Positions 1-9,704 are shown, numbered from the stretch's first letter. The stretch is 64,000 nucleotides of DNA from Shewanella vesiculosa (GCF_021560015.1 NZ_CP073588.1:1488001-1552000), one strand, 5' to 3'. Program-made: numbers and translations. Notes: generated by a model from the sequence alone, not told the origin.

Positions 1-77
1 GACATGCCTAATGAAGTACCTAAGCATAAAGTTACAGAAATTAACTGTGCTCGATTGAGTTTATTTTTGAATTTCAT
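1..77 (-). CDS. Partial secreted protein, N-terminus only
   Basis: The window edge cuts this minus-strand gene after 25 codons. The start ATG (77-75) follows a strong Shine-Dalgarno stretch (GGATGAGGAG) and opens a peptide beginning MKFKNKLNR. It runs into a hydrophobic segment (LISVTLCLGTSLG), which looks like a signal peptide. It would be the next cassette gene of the array, downstream of the attC at 412-508, with an unusually long leader of about 330 bases. The function cannot be told from 25 residues. Confidence 0.55.
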   Translation of the reverse strand, partial: MKFKNKLNRAQLISVTLCLGTSLGM

Positions 78-411
78 TTTGAACTCCTCATCCTTGAAGT
101 GACTGTAAATATGTCGAAAAATAACGTTTTAGTATTTGTGCGTTGCGCTGTTTCATGGCACAAACAGCTTGTTGGACTTGGCCGATGCCGAGTCTAGGTT
201 AATGGGTACGCTTTATGCTAAAGGAATATGCTTTTTTAATGCTGGCTCTAGGCAGCAAAGCAATGTTGAATTGATTATGAGGCTTGATTTGTATGTGTTC
301 AATTACAATTCCCTTTTCATTGTCGTGTTCCATCACATTTTTTAAATCTAGTTGATTCAATGAGGTTAATATACTCGATTGAATCAGCTTTTGGCTCCGC
401 GCAGCGATTTA
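78..411. other. Long cassette leader, no supported gene
   Basis: This stretch lies between the attC at 412-508 and the start of the partial gene at 77. It carries an inverted repeat around 353-389 (GATTCAAT and ATTGAATC arms). A 69-codon plus-strand reading frame at 136-345 has no ribosome binding site and no recognisable motif. I see no convincing gene here. Confidence 0.4.
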
Positions 412-508
412 GTTCAACGCCCTGTTAACAGGCAAAAAATAGTTGGTTAAAATTAGCGACGAAGGAGCAAAACCAACTGTTTTTTGTCTTTTTTTAACAG
501 TTTGATAT
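412..508 (-). repeat. attC site of the nuclease cassette
   Basis: This is an imperfect palindrome just past the stop of the minus-strand nuclease gene. The arms CAGGCAAAAAATAGTTGGTT and AACCAACTGTTTTTTGTCTT pair around an asymmetric AT-rich loop. The outer core GTTCAAC (412-418) fits the RYYYAAC consensus. The right-hand core near 501-508 is degenerate. Size and architecture match integron recombination sites. Confidence 0.75.
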
Positions 509-516
509 TCTCAGCT

Positions 517-1377
517 TCACCAATCTTTAATTATACGATCTGTAAAAACAGCCGTTTTAGTGCCTTTATGAAGATACTCTATGACACCAACTAGCTCCTT
601 TGAGTAGTCTATATTAATAGGCATTTTAATAGGGAGAGTAACTGAATAATTAATGGTAAAAGCTTTCAATTTTAACTTTAAGTCTTCGCAATATAAGTAT
701 GCATCATTAAACTCTGTAGTTTTAGAAAAATCTCCTGACTCGCCACGATGGGAACCACCAAGCTTTTCTTCTAGTTGTAATATTGTATATTTTTCTTTTC
801 TATCTAAATCGTCGATCAATATGAGGTCATTACGCATATTTAAATTAAATGGGCTGTTAAGATCTAAGTCCGTATTTTCTTTAGCCCAATGAGCATCAAT
901 AAGAGGGGAAAAACTAGTTGTTCTTGCCGCTGAAACTAGTTCCATATTTATAGCTATTTGTTTTATAAATGGAGTACCATCTTCATCTTCCCAATCTTTT
1001 TCTGACTGTAAACGAACAATAAGTAGGTCTATTTTATTAAACTCGGCTTTGGTTTTTGCCCCTGATTGATAACCTGTTTTTGTAGCGAAAACTGGCTTAA
1101 TATCAGGTAAATCTCTTGTTTTTCCTATTAAAGCATCAATTTTTTCAACAGATACCCTCGACTGATAATCTTTACATTCAATAACTGTTTTATAAACAAC
1201 ACCAGCTAATTCATATTCCCAGTAAAGATCAAATTCTCTTTCAATTCCGCAGTTATCTTTAAGTTTTTTATTAGTTTCAATAATAATATTTTTTTGTTTT
1301 ATTAAATCTTCAGAATCTAATAATGCTTGTTGAAGATTTTTAACAAATTGCTCGTAATCTCTACCATCGTTTACCAC
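517..1377 (-). CDS. Cassette-borne PD-(D/E)XK-like nuclease
   Basis: This 286-residue protein starts at GTG (1377), with GGAG nine bases upstream. After a short helical N-terminus, residues from about 47 to 125 show the layout of an Mrr-like restriction endonuclease fold: REFDLYWEYELAG, then VIECKD (the D...ECK catalytic pattern), then a helix and PVFATKTGYQSGA before a strand DLLIVRL. The C-terminal half is unrecognised. The gene sits alone between two attC sites, so it is a self-contained cassette. A role in DNA restriction or phage defence is an inference from fold and context. The substrate is unknown. Confidence 0.65.
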   Translation of the reverse strand: MVNDGRDYEQFVKNLQQALLDSEDLIKQKNIIIETNKKLKDNCGIEREFDLYWEYELAGVVYKTVIECKDYQSRVSVEKIDALIGKTRDLPDIKPVFATKTGYQSGAKTKAEFNKIDLLIVRLQSEKDWEDEDGTPFIKQIAINMELVSAARTTSFSPLIDAHWAKENTDLDLNSPFNLNMRNDLILIDDLDRKEKYTILQLEEKLGGSHRGESGDFSKTTEFNDAYLYCEDLKLKLKAFTINYSVTLPIKMPINIDYSKELVGVIEYLHKGTKTAVFTDRIIKDW

Positions 1378-1403
1378 GAGTACTACTCCAAGTTTGAATG
1401 AGA

Positions 1404-1457
1404 ATATAACAGCTTATCAAACGGCTCGACCGATAAAGCCGACCGTTTAAGTTATTG
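1404..1457 (-). repeat. Short attC site, first of three related copies
   Basis: This site runs from ATATAAC (1404-1410) to GTTATTG (1451-1457). The arms ACGG/CCGT and the flanking TTAAACGG versus CCGTTTGATAAG (read on the minus strand) pair with extrahelical bases, as attC hairpins do. Near-identical copies lie at 7815-7868 and 12437-12490. The nuclease gene begins only 27 bases to its left. Confidence 0.7.
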
Positions 1458-1860
1458 ATGAGTATAACCTTACATTTTATATGTCTTTGAAGTAAAGCAA
1501 TTTAATGACTCTTACCCTCAAATAAAAAACGTAAATTGCACGTTAAAAGTGTCTACGTAAAATGTAAAATAATCATGGGTGGCAATGATATTATCATTGA
1601 CCCCTGCGTCGCTCTACCTCCTAAATCCTTTTAGTCGTAGTGCCCCTGATATTTCAACGGAATGAAAAGCGTCAAGCAGCGATAAGATCGCCTTAAGAGA
1701 GCCTCTATACGTGTTTGCATGCTGTTGTTGCTAAAAGCACGATGATTTGACAGCTAAATGACAGACGAAGTAGATGAATTTGTTGATTGATTCTAATTTG
1801 ACTGCAAAAGCAGTCAAATTAGTTAGGCTGGCCTATTGACTGGCGGAAGGCTCATATGTG
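1458..1860. other. Non-coding cassette with shared 3' module
   Basis: No gene is supported in these 400 bases. Positions 1458 to about 1575 are a diverged copy of a module also seen beside the attC sites at 7815 and 12437. It is marked by TATGTCTTTGAAGTAAAGCA and by a small inverted repeat, AACGT...ACGTT. The remainder, 1600-1790, is unlike the other copies. At 1795-1822 a perfect hairpin (TTTGACTGC, four A, GCAGTCAAA) is followed by GTTAGGC (1823-1829), which matches an attC core. An attC for the HNH cassette is therefore probably here, but I could not define its left end. Confidence 0.5.
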
Positions 1861-2568
1861 TTAGCTGGGCTTATTAATTAGAAAAGACTTCAATTCCTTA
1901 GGTGAAATTGTATGTCCTTTCCGGTGTAACATTGCGTGGCAGTTTGGACAAACAGGAATTAGATCCTTAACCGGATCGACTTTATATTCTTTTTTTATTT
2001 CTGATAATGGCACTATGTGATGAACATGGATAAAATCTTTCCCACGTTCCCCATAAACTTTTTCAAAGTCAAATTCACAAATTTGGCATAGGTATCCAAA
2101 TTCATCTAAACAATCCTGACGAGCTTGAGGATCTCTTTCATATGCATTAACTTTTATCGTTTTTTTCGCTCCCTCAAAAATAGGGGCTCCGCTTTCCGTA
2201 GTTTCTTTGTTTTGGAGTTCATCTATTGGAACAGCTCTAAAAACATCTCCTTCAACTACTAGTTTTCTTTTTTCTATTAAAGGATTAAACCCATCAGCTA
2301 ATGTATCACCTTTTTTATTTTTTTTGGTTATGGTCTTAAAAACTAAAAGATCATATCCTTGATTTATAATTTTATTTATATGTTTTAGAGAATGTGAATA
2401 GCCATTTTTAGACCATGAAGGACTAAGAATTACATCTCCATTTCCAGCGTTCAAACTAAAAAGAACTTGTTTTTTTGAGTCGCTACAATACGAGTACTTA
2501 CCCTGGGTTGATTTAAATGAAAGACCCATAACTCGATTAACATAATTTGTTCGTGTCTCTTTGACCAT
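1861..2568 (-). CDS. Cassette-borne HNH endonuclease
   Basis: This 235-residue protein has a C-terminal HNH/McrA-type nuclease domain at about residues 150-222. It shows CQIC, the catalytic pair VHHIVPLSE, then LIPVCPNCHAMLHR, so both zinc CxxC pairs and the HH motif are intact. Residues 1-130 form a separate domain rich in beta-strand-like segments, probably a DNA-recognition module of the kind placed ahead of HNH in McrA-like enzymes. That assignment is inference. The start ATG at 2568 has a weak AGG ribosome site. IS copy 1 lies just upstream in the core of the preceding attC. A role as a restriction endonuclease for modified or foreign DNA is plausible. Confidence 0.75.
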   Translation of the reverse strand: MVKETRTNYVNRVMGLSFKSTQGKYSYCSDSKKQVLFSLNAGNGDVILSPSWSKNGYSHSLKHINKIINQGYDLLVFKTITKKNKKGDTLADGFNPLIEKRKLVVEGDVFRAVPIDELQNKETTESGAPIFEGAKKTIKVNAYERDPQARQDCLDEFGYLCQICEFDFEKVYGERGKDFIHVHHIVPLSEIKKEYKVDPVKDLIPVCPNCHAMLHRKGHTISPKELKSFLINKPS

Positions 2569-2631
2569 TGTAAGACCTGCCTATGCATAAATTAGATGAT
2601 TGAAATTGCGGACCAACGATGACCAACTAAC

Positions 2632-4503
2632 GAGCCTGTAGAATTACTCGTTTTTAAATTTATTTTGATTAATGAATAAACAATATCTGAGTTTATATTT
2701 TGATTCAATTATTTAGTGTTGTTTAGATTATTATTTAACATGCAGTTTTGTTGGTTTTTTTAGTGCGCTTTAGGGGGGGATTGAGGCGGGTTTGAAGCGT
2801 TTTTTGAGGTAAAAAGGGCTTACCCCTTCTTAGTGCATCGCTTGTTGCAACTTTTCTATGTTATGAACAAGACAGTACAGTTGCCACTGGGCATTCACTT
2901 TGGCTTGGCCACGTAAGGTCAATTTATTCATCCCTTTGTTGACCGTAATATTGCCAAATACCGGTTCGATACAGCCCAGTCGTTTGCTATATTGCCGCCG
3001 CCCCATTGGGCTGTCTATTTTCACTTTCATTTTGTCGGTGTAACTCAGTTTTTTCCGTGAGGCATCATTTTTAAACTGCACTTGCCGACCCGTTTTTATC
3101 GGCGGTTTTCGCATGCATTGCTGTTGCAACGGACAAGTTTTACAATCTTTTAAATAACCGCAAAATCGAGTGTATTCTTGGTGATAACTTTTGACATTAA
3201 TACCGCTTCGCCACATTTCATTGCCTGCGGGACATCGGCAAGTTTGCGTTGCTTCGTCATAATGAAAATCATCTGAAGTAAACAATCGAGGCTTGCCATT
3301 ACGTCGTTTTAATCTGCGTTTTTCTTGCTCGGTTTCGTAAGTTTCACTTTCTTGAAACAACGGGTTTCGTTTTCTAAATTGATTGTCTGCGATGTAGGTA
3401 TCAAAGCCACTTTGTGCCATAAATGCCAGATTAGCTTCACTGTTAAAGCCACTGTCTGCGGTAAATTTTATGGTGTGCTCGCTTGAGGGGTTAACAGGAT
3501 TGAGCTTATCGAGTTGTTGTTTTAATTGCGTGACTGCTGGCTGGAGTGTTTGCTGCTCACCGACCGAACCCCACGTTTGTGCTTGTAAGATAATTTGATG
3601 TTTATCATCGTTTATCGCAATACCATTGTAGCCTTGAATGGTGCCCTTGGATGTGGTCATCTTTGCACTGTCAGGGTCGGTGATATTGCTTTTCACAGGC
3701 TTACCTTGGCTGCCTATTTTTTTCTTGGTGTGATGCGAGGAATGCCGTGATTTTATCCGCACTTTTATCTAACTTTCTTTTTTGGTTTAAGTCTTGTGTG
3801 ACGAGTTCTTCACTCAACCCATCTTGCGCTTGATGACGCTCAATAATGCGTTTACTTGCCCGTTCTAGTTTTGCTTTTTTACGGCCAAGTTCATCAAATG
3901 TACCACTCCATTCTTTGCTCGCATTTGACTTTAACTTACAACCATCGATGGCAAACATATTGCGGCCAATGAGCCCTTCTTCATCACAAATCAGCAGCAC
4001 TTGAGTAAATAAGGGTTCTATTTGTTCATGCATTTTAGCCACAAAAACCCGCTATCGATGTGTAATGTGGCTGTACATCACCCGACACGCTCATGAACAA
4101 AATATTGTTTTCACACGCCTTAGCAATGCGTCGACTGCTAATTAACCCATGCGCATACCCGAGTAAAATAATTTTGAGCATCACTGCTGGTGAATACGCT
4201 GCCGCCCCCGTTTTATCATTGTGATACCAAGCATCAAACCCCGATAAATCGAGTTTATTTTCGATAATATAACAAAGGGCATACTCGAATGTGCCAGGCA
4301 AAATTTGCTCTGAAAAATTGATGGGAATGAATTTACTTTGGCAGGATAAGTCAGGCTTGTAGTTGGCCATAACAATTTACTGTAGGTGAATAATATCTAT
4401 TAGATCACAGGCATCGACACCCTACAAGCTCAAAAAACAACCAAGTTGCTTTATTTATGAAAAAGACGTTGAAACGTCATTTTTGGAGAAATTCTACAGC
4501 CTC
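2632..4503 (-). mobile_element. IS1182-like insertion sequence, copy 1
   Basis: The element is bounded by terminal inverted repeats, GAGCCTGTAGAATTACTC at the left and the complement of GAGGCTGTAGAATTTCTC at the right. It is flanked on both sides by AAC, read as GTT on the minus strand, so it carries an apparent 3-bp target duplication. It is 1872 bp long. The left flank is CTAAC and the right flank AACGCC, the two halves of an attC core. Just inside the right end, ahead of the transposase, is a hairpin ACGTTGAAACGT. The other two copies are nearly identical. Confidence 0.85.
2830..4370 (-). pseudogene. Frameshifted IS1182-like transposase, copy 1
   Basis: The three copies imply an intact gene of 1539 bp (512 residues). 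The N-terminal DUF772-like region (begins MANYKPDLSCQSKF) is followed by a DDE domain and a Cys-rich C-terminal part (CRCPAGNEMW, CGYLKDCKTCPLQQQC). This copy is 1541 bp. It has an extra A in the run at about 4042-4046, ending the N-terminal frame at GFCG. It also has seven T instead of six at about 3716-3722. Translation therefore breaks twice. The third difference, an extra G near 2773, is outside the gene. It is probably inactive unless these indels are sequencing errors. Confidence 0.8.
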
Positions 4504-4592
4504 AACGCCCAATTAACGGGCTAAAAATAGTGGGCTAAAATGGACCGAAGCGAACAGCCCGCTGTTTTTAGTCCTGTTGAATCTTGTTAGGC
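4504..4592 (-). repeat. attC site split by IS copy 1
   Basis: This is a clear attC. GTTAGGC (4586-4592) matches GTTRRRY exactly, read from the cassette end, and the arms GGGCTAAAAATAGTGGGCT and AGCCCGCTGTTTTTAGTCC pair. Its left core AACGCCC abuts the IS end at 4503, so the IS separates the palindrome from the rest of its crossover site. The stop codon of the membrane-protein gene (4587-4589) lies inside the site. Confidence 0.85.
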
Positions 4593-5177
4593 TTTGATAT
4601 ATTGAGTTAAATAGCTTAATTCAATATATCCTGTAAATATGCCACCGATTAAGCCGATGATACCTAAAAAAGCTAAAAGAAAAGAATATTTAGCAATAGC
4701 AAAAGCAAGTTCTCCGCGTTTTACACGATTCCATTCTTTCTTTAAAAAATCTTGTGATATTGAAATTAAGTCACAAGATTTCTCATGTGCTATATCAGTA
4801 TTAAGTTTATTAGAATCAATAAGATCTTCGATTTCCGTTAACTTAGCTAACAATTGTTTTTCTATTTTCCCTTTAGGGTTCAACCTGAGCTGTATTTTGT
4901 GAAAATGCTGAGCCATATCGTGAAACTGTTCTAAAGAGTTTTCTAAAAATTTTTCTTTGTTTTCTTCTTTTTTATAACGTTCGGCCTGTGTGGCCAAAAA
5001 ACCAAGAGTTGCAACAACATATGCAATTTCTTCTCTAATGGAGTTAATCCAGTCTTGGCGAAATTCGGTTATTTTTTGGTCTTTAGAAACTAAAAGGTTA
5101 ACAAATGAATACACAAAGACTAAAAGAGCAGCTATTAAAGTAGCTAAAGCAGGATAAATAGTTTTAACAAATTCCAT
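4587..5177 (-). CDS. Cassette-borne two-TM membrane protein
   Basis: I chose the ATG at 5177 because GAGG lies six bases upstream. The open frame continues into IS copy 2 as far as 5276, but that part encodes IS sequence. The 196-residue product has a membrane segment near the N-terminus (TIYPALATLIAALLVFVYSF) and a second near the C-terminus (SFLLAFLGIIGLIGGIFTGY). Between them is a charged, largely helical cytoplasmic stretch of about 120 residues. No family is recognised. Such single-gene membrane cassettes are common in integrons. Confidence 0.7.
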   Translation of the reverse strand: MEFVKTIYPALATLIAALLVFVYSFVNLLVSKDQKITEFRQDWINSIREEIAYVVATLGFLATQAERYKKEENKEKFLENSLEQFHDMAQHFHKIQLRLNPKGKIEKQLLAKLTEIEDLIDSNKLNTDIAHEKSCDLISISQDFLKKEWNRVKRGELAFAIAKYSFLLAFLGIIGLIGGIFTGYIELSYLTQYIKA

Positions 5178-5199
5178 AACAACCTCGTAAAAGCCTAAC

Positions 5200-7065
5200 G
5201 AGCCTGTAGAATTACTCGTTTTTAAATTTATTTTGATTAATGAATAAACAATATCTGAGTTTATATTTTGATTCAATTATTTAGTGTTGTTTAGATTATT
5301 ATTTAACATGCAGTTTTGTTGGTTTTTTTAGTGCGCTTTAGGGGGGATTGAGGCGGGTTTGAAGCGTTTTTTGAGGTAAAAAGGGCTTACCCCTTCTTAG
5401 TGCATCGCTTGTTGCAACTTTTCTATGTTATGAACAAGACAGTACAGTTGCCACTGGGCATTCACTTTGGCTTGGCCACGTAAGGTCAATTTATTCATCC
5501 CTTTGTTGACCGTAATATTGCCAAATACCGGTTCGATACAGCCCAGTCGTTTGCTATATTGCCGCCGCCCCATTGGGCTGTCTATTTTCACTTTCATTTT
5601 GTCGGTGTAACTCAGTTTTTTCCGTGAGGCATCATTTTTAAACTGCACTTGCCGACCCGTTTTTATCGGCGGTTTTCGCATGCATTGCTGTTGCAACGGA
5701 CAAGTTTTACAATCTTTTAAATAACCGCAAAATCGAGTGTATTCTTGGTGATAACTTTTGACATTAATACCGCTTCGCCACATTTCATTGCCTGCGGGAC
5801 ATCGGCAAGTTTGCGTTGCTTCGTCATAATGAAAATCATCTGAAGTAAACAATCGAGGCTTGCCATTACGTCGTTTTAATCTGCGTTTTTCTTGCTCGGT
5901 TTCGTAAGTTTCACTTTCTTGAAACAACGGGTTTCGTTTTCTAAATTGATTGTCTGCGATGTAGGTATCAAAGCCACTTTGTGCCATAAATGCCAGATTA
6001 GCTTCACTGTTAAAGCCACTGTCTGCGGTAAATTTTATGGTGTGCTCGCTTGAGGGGTTAACAGGATTGAGCTTATCGAGTTGTTGTTTTAATTGCGTGA
6101 CTGCTGGCTGGAGTGTTTGCTGCTCACCGACCGAACCCCACGTTTGTGCTTGTAAGATAATTTGATGTTTATCATCGTTTATCGCAATACCATTGTAGCC
6201 TTGAATGGTGCCCTTGGATGTGGTCATCTTTGCACTGTCAGGGTCGGTGATATTGCTTTTCACAGGCTTACCTTGGCTGCCTATTTTTCTTGGTGTGATG
6301 CGAGGAATGCCGTGATTTTATCCGCACTTTTATCTAACTTTCTTTTTTGGTTTAAGTCTTGTGTGACGAGTTCTTCACTCAACCCATCTTGCGCTTGATG
6401 ACGCTCAATAATGCGTTTACTTGCCCGTTCTAGTTTTGCTTTTTACGGCCAAGTTCATCAAATGTACCACTCCATTCTTTGCTCGCATTTGACTTTAACT
6501 TACAACCATCGATGGCAAACATATTGCGGCCAATGAGCCTTCTTCATCACAAATCAGCAGCACTTGAGTAAATAAGGGTTCTATTTGTTCATGCATTTTA
6601 GCCACAAAACCCGCTATCGATGTGTAATGTGGCTGTACATCACCCGACACGCTCATGAACAAAATATTGTTTTCACACGCCTTAGCAATGCGTCGACTGC
6701 TAATTAACCCATGCGCATACCCGAGTAAAATAATTTTGAGCATCACTGCTGGTGAATACGCTGCCGCCCCCGTTTTATCATTGTGATACCAAGCATCAAA
6801 CCCCGATAAATCGAGTTTATTTTCGATAATATAACAAAGGGCATACTCGAATGTGCCAGGCAAAATTTGCTCTGAAAAATTGATGGGAATGAATTTACTT
6901 TGGCAGGATAAGTCAGGCTTGTAGTTGGCCATAACAATTTACTGTAGGTGAATAATATCTATTAGATCACAGGCATCGACACCCTACAAGCTCAAAAAAC
7001 AACCAAGTTGCTTTATTTATGAAAAAGACGTTGAAACGTCATTTTTGGAGAAATTCTACAGCCTC
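5200..7065 (-). mobile_element. IS1182-like insertion sequence, copy 2
   Basis: This 1866-bp copy has the same terminal repeats and orientation as the element at 2632-4503. Left flank GCCTAAC and right flank AACGCCTT rejoin as GCCTAACGCC, whose complement contains the perfect core GTTAGGC. This is the clearest case of insertion exactly at the attC crossover triplet. The copy differs from the others by short indels within its transposase gene. Confidence 0.85.
5397..6932 (-). pseudogene. Frameshifted IS1182-like transposase, copy 2
   Basis: At 1536 bp, this copy is three bases shorter than the inferred intact gene. The lesions are one missing C at about 6538 (GAGCCTTC where the others have GAGCCCTTC), one T missing from a six-T run at about 6442, and one T missing at about 6285. 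The N-terminal frame ends in EEGSLAAICLPSMVVS. The C-terminal 288 codons remain open and are identical in sense to the other copies. None of these three indels occurs in the other two copies. Confidence 0.8.
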
Positions 7066-7152
7066 AACGCCTTGCTAAGCGGATAAAAATGGTTGGCTAA
7101 AATCGCGAAGCGATAGCGAACCATTTTTATCCGTTTAAGCAACTTGTTATAT
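7066..7152 (-). repeat. attC site split by IS copy 2
   Basis: The arms AAGCGGATAAAAATGGTT and AACCATTTTTATCCGTTT pair around a purine-rich asymmetric loop. The right core is GTTATAT (7146-7152). The left core AACGCC abuts the right end of IS copy 2. The site lies directly past the stop of the five-segment membrane protein gene. Confidence 0.85.
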
Positions 7153-7157
7153 GATAC

Positions 7158-7790
7158 TTATGACCACAACTGGCTAATAAAATGATAATTTACTTCTAGA
7201 AACACTAGAGATGCTATAACCGCAATAACCGCAATAATGGTAATAACTATTATTTTGAGTGCTTGTTTTACATTAGTAATATTTTTTGTGTAAGTTTTTT
7301 CGTCGTTATATGAAAGAGCAAAAATCAAGCTGATATAAACGCATATACTAATGAAAAATAAAGCAGGATCTGTCCAGTTTTTTTCTTCGCCCAAATGCCC
7401 ATGTGTTAAAGCTACAAATTTAAACATGAACAAAGTTATAGAGAGAGACAATAGTGTTCGTGATAGTCTCCTAAAAAAACCAAACATACATGAACCACAA
7501 TTATTTTTCTTTTCTGCACTCTCTGGTCTAAAAATCATTGCCAAAATAAAAGAACCGAGACCAACAACTATAGCTATGTTTAGGGCATGATAATTAAATA
7601 ATGCCTCATATGAATACTTGAGTCCTTTTTGTAGATCACTAAATGCCTTACCATCAACTTTACTAGCTTGATAAATTAGATAATAAAATACAATAAAATT
7701 AACTGATAACAACTCCAATGAATCAAAAGCTACTTTTCTTAAATCTCTAGCAGTTTTTTTAAGCTGAATGTCTTTTAGTTCTTTTTTCAA
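7158..7790 (-). CDS. Cassette-borne multi-TM membrane protein
   Basis: The open frame begins inside the attC at 7823, but the likely start is the TTG at 7790, preceded seven bases earlier by GGGAG. The product is then 210 residues starting MKKELKDIQLKK. Four or five membrane segments are visible: LSVNFIVFYYLIYQ, IAIVVGLGSFILAMIF, LLSLSITLFMFKFVAL, ALFFISICVYISLIFAL and IIVITIIAVIAVIASLVFL. A short Cys pair (CGSC) lies in a cytoplasmic loop. I recognise no family. It is the only gene of its cassette. Confidence 0.65.
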   Translation of the reverse strand: MKKELKDIQLKKTARDLRKVAFDSLELLSVNFIVFYYLIYQASKVDGKAFSDLQKGLKYSYEALFNYHALNIAIVVGLGSFILAMIFRPESAEKKNNCGSCMFGFFRRLSRTLLSLSITLFMFKFVALTHGHLGEEKNWTDPALFFISICVYISLIFALSYNDEKTYTKNITNVKQALKIIVITIIAVIAVIASLVFLEVNYHFISQLWS

Positions 7791-7814
7791 ATTTAACTCC
7801 CAATTCTGATTATC

Positions 7815-7868
7815 ATATAACAACTTATTGAACGGCTCGACCGATAAAGGCGCCCACTTAAGTTATTG
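7815..7868 (-). repeat. Short attC site, second related copy
   Basis: ATATAAC (7815-7821) and GTTATTG (7862-7868) bound a hairpin closely related to those at 1404-1457 and 12437-12490. It closes the cassette that carries the reversed rha fragment. Confidence 0.7.
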
Positions 7869-8200
7869 ATTAATATCATCCTACATTTTATATGTCTTTG
7901 AAGTAAAGCAATTTAATGACTCTTACACTTAAATAAAAAACGTAAATTGCGCGTTAAAAGTGACAACATCAAATGTAAGGGATAAACCGAGCAATATCAA
8001 TACATTAGAGCAAGGCGTTACAGCTGCCAAACGGTTAGCTTAATATTGCCCAATTTTTTGCTAAGTCACTCAAACGCATACGCTTTGCTTTAGGTAGCAA
8101 ATGCCGTGTGATCAAGGGTTCTCGATGAAACGCAGTTAGCTTTATAAAATGGCTGAATAGTTATCGTTAACTCAGTTAACTGATAACTCATCAGTAAAAT
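7869..8200. repeat. Shared non-coding module plus unassigned sequence
   Basis: Positions 7869 to about 8010 are the second copy of the cassette 3' module, more than 85 percent identical by eye to the copy at 12491-12630. The match includes TATGTCTTTGAAGTAAAGCA and the inverted repeat AACGT...ACGTT. Positions 8010-8200 match nothing else in the window and show no gene. Reverse-oriented decayed sequence belonging to the rha fragment may begin near 8200. Confidence 0.6.
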
Positions 8201-8656
8201 TGACCGTATTCTAGTCGATGCCCCAGTGAATTTACGTCAGCCCACTTTTGGGCTAACTTGCAAAATCAACAGGTTGGCACCAGTCAGCGCGATTTAAAGT
8301 GTTACCAGCTGACCAAAGACGGTTTTATGTTTTTAGTGATGGAGTTTACGGGTGCCAAAGCTGCCGAACTCAAGATCAATTTCATTAATGCCTTCAACGA
8401 AGCCCAAAAGCGACTTAGCCGCACTACACACCCGTTTGAGCGTCAGCGCATGATGTTTACATGGGAAGGCGGAAAAATAGTGAGCTCGCAACCGATACAT
8501 GATGACCAGTTTGTCACCAGCCGCGATAAATTAGTGCAGTACATGCGCGAACCCCGCTTTTTATCGCTTGAGCAATTGCTAGAAATCAGGGAAGCCGCAA
8601 ACCAACAAATAGCGACACTAGCAAGATTGGCAGAGAAAAAAGCCCGTTTACACTAA
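8201..8656 (+). pseudogene. Truncated Rha-family phage regulator, reversed in cassette
   Basis: This is the only plus-strand coding remnant in the array. The longest ORF begins at a TTG (8258), but the same frame is open back to about 8201. There it reads CPSEFTSAHFWAN, the expected upstream part of a Rha (phage regulatory protein pRha) domain, followed by CYQLTKDGFMFLVMEFTGAKAAELKINFINAFNEA. The N-terminus and its start codon are missing, so I call it a 5'-truncated prophage gene captured in a cassette. The C-terminal 80 residues look intact and end in a Lys/Arg-rich helix. A hairpin terminator follows at 8667-8714. Confidence 0.65.
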
Positions 8657-8666
8657 AAACCACCGC

Positions 8667-8714
8667 TAAACGCCCATAAAAATGGCTACATCAAGTAGCC
8701 ATTTTTGTTTGTAG
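8667..8714 (+). terminator. Hairpin terminator shared by two cassettes
   Basis: AAAATGGCTAC and GTAGCCATTTT form a strong stem with a five-base loop and flanking A and T runs, so it could stop transcription from either side. The same 48 bases recur at 12682-12729, at the equivalent edge of another cassette that lacks the rha fragment. Confidence 0.75.
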
Positions 8715-8723
8715 GTAATCATA

Positions 8724-8792
8724 GTGTAACGCTCGCATTTGCGGCTGGTTTGGAGCGCAGCGGAAAACCAGCCGCAAATGCGTTTATTAGCC
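8724..8792 (-). repeat. attC site of the unknown-protein cassette
   Basis: This is the most regular palindrome of the array. CGCATTTGCGGCTGGTTT pairs with AAACCAGCCGCAAATGCG around GGAGCGCAGCGG. The outer cores are degenerate (GTGTAAC at 8724-8730). The stop codon of the minus-strand gene (8787-8789) lies inside it. No IS has inserted here. Confidence 0.8.
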
Positions 8793-9704
8793 TCTGAAAT
8801 ATGGCAGCGAAAAACTTCTGGCTTGAAGGCCAATTCTTTGTGACAGCGAAATGTTCATAATATGCGGCCTTCTATTCTCAATCTTACGTCCACTGGGAAG
8901 CTCCAAAGAAAACCCTTCTGCTTTATTTCTTTTAATCGAAGGCACTTTCATTTCAATTTCATCTGGAAAAAATAACAGAGGTAAATCTGAAAGCATATCA
9001 AAACATTTTTTTATTTCGTCGGAACTAAAATTATTGCATTTGCTACTATTTAATCCCGAATACTTAACAAGTACGCTACTCAGAGCGCTCGAAACAAAGT
9101 ATGTATTAATCAAGTGATATGGGATGTTTCTATTTAAAGAGAACCCCGTTTTCATTCCATGGAAGTCATCATGAATTAGTGGATCAGCCCCTAATGTGCC
9201 TCCTGGGAGAACACCCTCTATATAGTATCCAACAACCAAGTTAGCATCCCATGATGATGAAAATGGCCTCACCCTTCTATGCTTATGCTTTACCTCATTT
9301 ATTATTTTTGAGACATGAGCTCGATAAGATGACGTTAGATCTTTAAATTCTCTTGATGCCTTAGTAAATCTTTCATCCTTATGTAGCACCGACTTTAAGA
9401 TAGATTGGCAAGCCTCAATGAAATTTGCAGAAAAGAATATAAGATTAAATATATCTACTCTGTAATCCTCGAGATTGTCAGGTGTATAGGCGTAGCTCTC
9501 CTTTCTCTTTAAAGCATCACTTCTCAATCTTTCCAGCAACCTCTTCGCGCTATCAATCACTTCTAAAAATGAGAAATAGAAAACATCCGCAGGATGATTC
9601 AGGCCTAACTCACTGTGTCCAGCATTTGAACATTCCATGTTTTTGAGCAGTGAAATGACTTCCGGATAATATCCAGTTTTTTTGCTTGGTATCTGGAACT
9701 TCAC
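8787..9704 (-). CDS. Cassette-borne protein of unknown function
   Basis: I chose the GTG at 9704 because GGAG lies just upstream. The frame is open to 9803, but only because the end of IS copy 3 happens to be in frame. The 305-residue product begins MKFQIPSKKTGYYPEVIS. It has a helical middle (FLEVIDSAKRLLERLRSDALKRK, then a stretch with FFSANFIEACQSIL) that resembles the helical bundles of HEPN-type or abortive-infection proteins, but no RxxxxxH motif is visible. It is predicted to be cytoplasmic, with no signal peptide or membrane segment. I do not recognise a family. Confidence 0.65.
   Translation of the reverse strand: MKFQIPSKKTGYYPEVISLLKNMECSNAGHSELGLNHPADVFYFSFLEVIDSAKRLLERLRSDALKRKESYAYTPDNLEDYRVDIFNLIFFSANFIEACQSILKSVLHKDERFTKASREFKDLTSSYRAHVSKIINEVKHKHRRVRPFSSSWDANLVVGYYIEGVLPGGTLGADPLIHDDFHGMKTGFSLNRNIPYHLINTYFVSSALSSVLVKYSGLNSSKCNNFSSDEIKKCFDMLSDLPLLFFPDEIEMKVPSIKRNKAEGFSLELPSGRKIENRRPHIMNISLSQRIGLQARSFSLPYFRG

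Noticed and set aside
136..345. Plus-strand 69-codon ORF in the cassette leader
   Set aside because: No ribosome site, no motif, and opposite to the strand of the array genes.
5177..5276. Upstream start giving the two-TM protein a 33-residue head
   Set aside because: The head is encoded by IS sequence and recurs at 9704-9803; the internal ATG at 5177 has a proper GAGG ribosome site.
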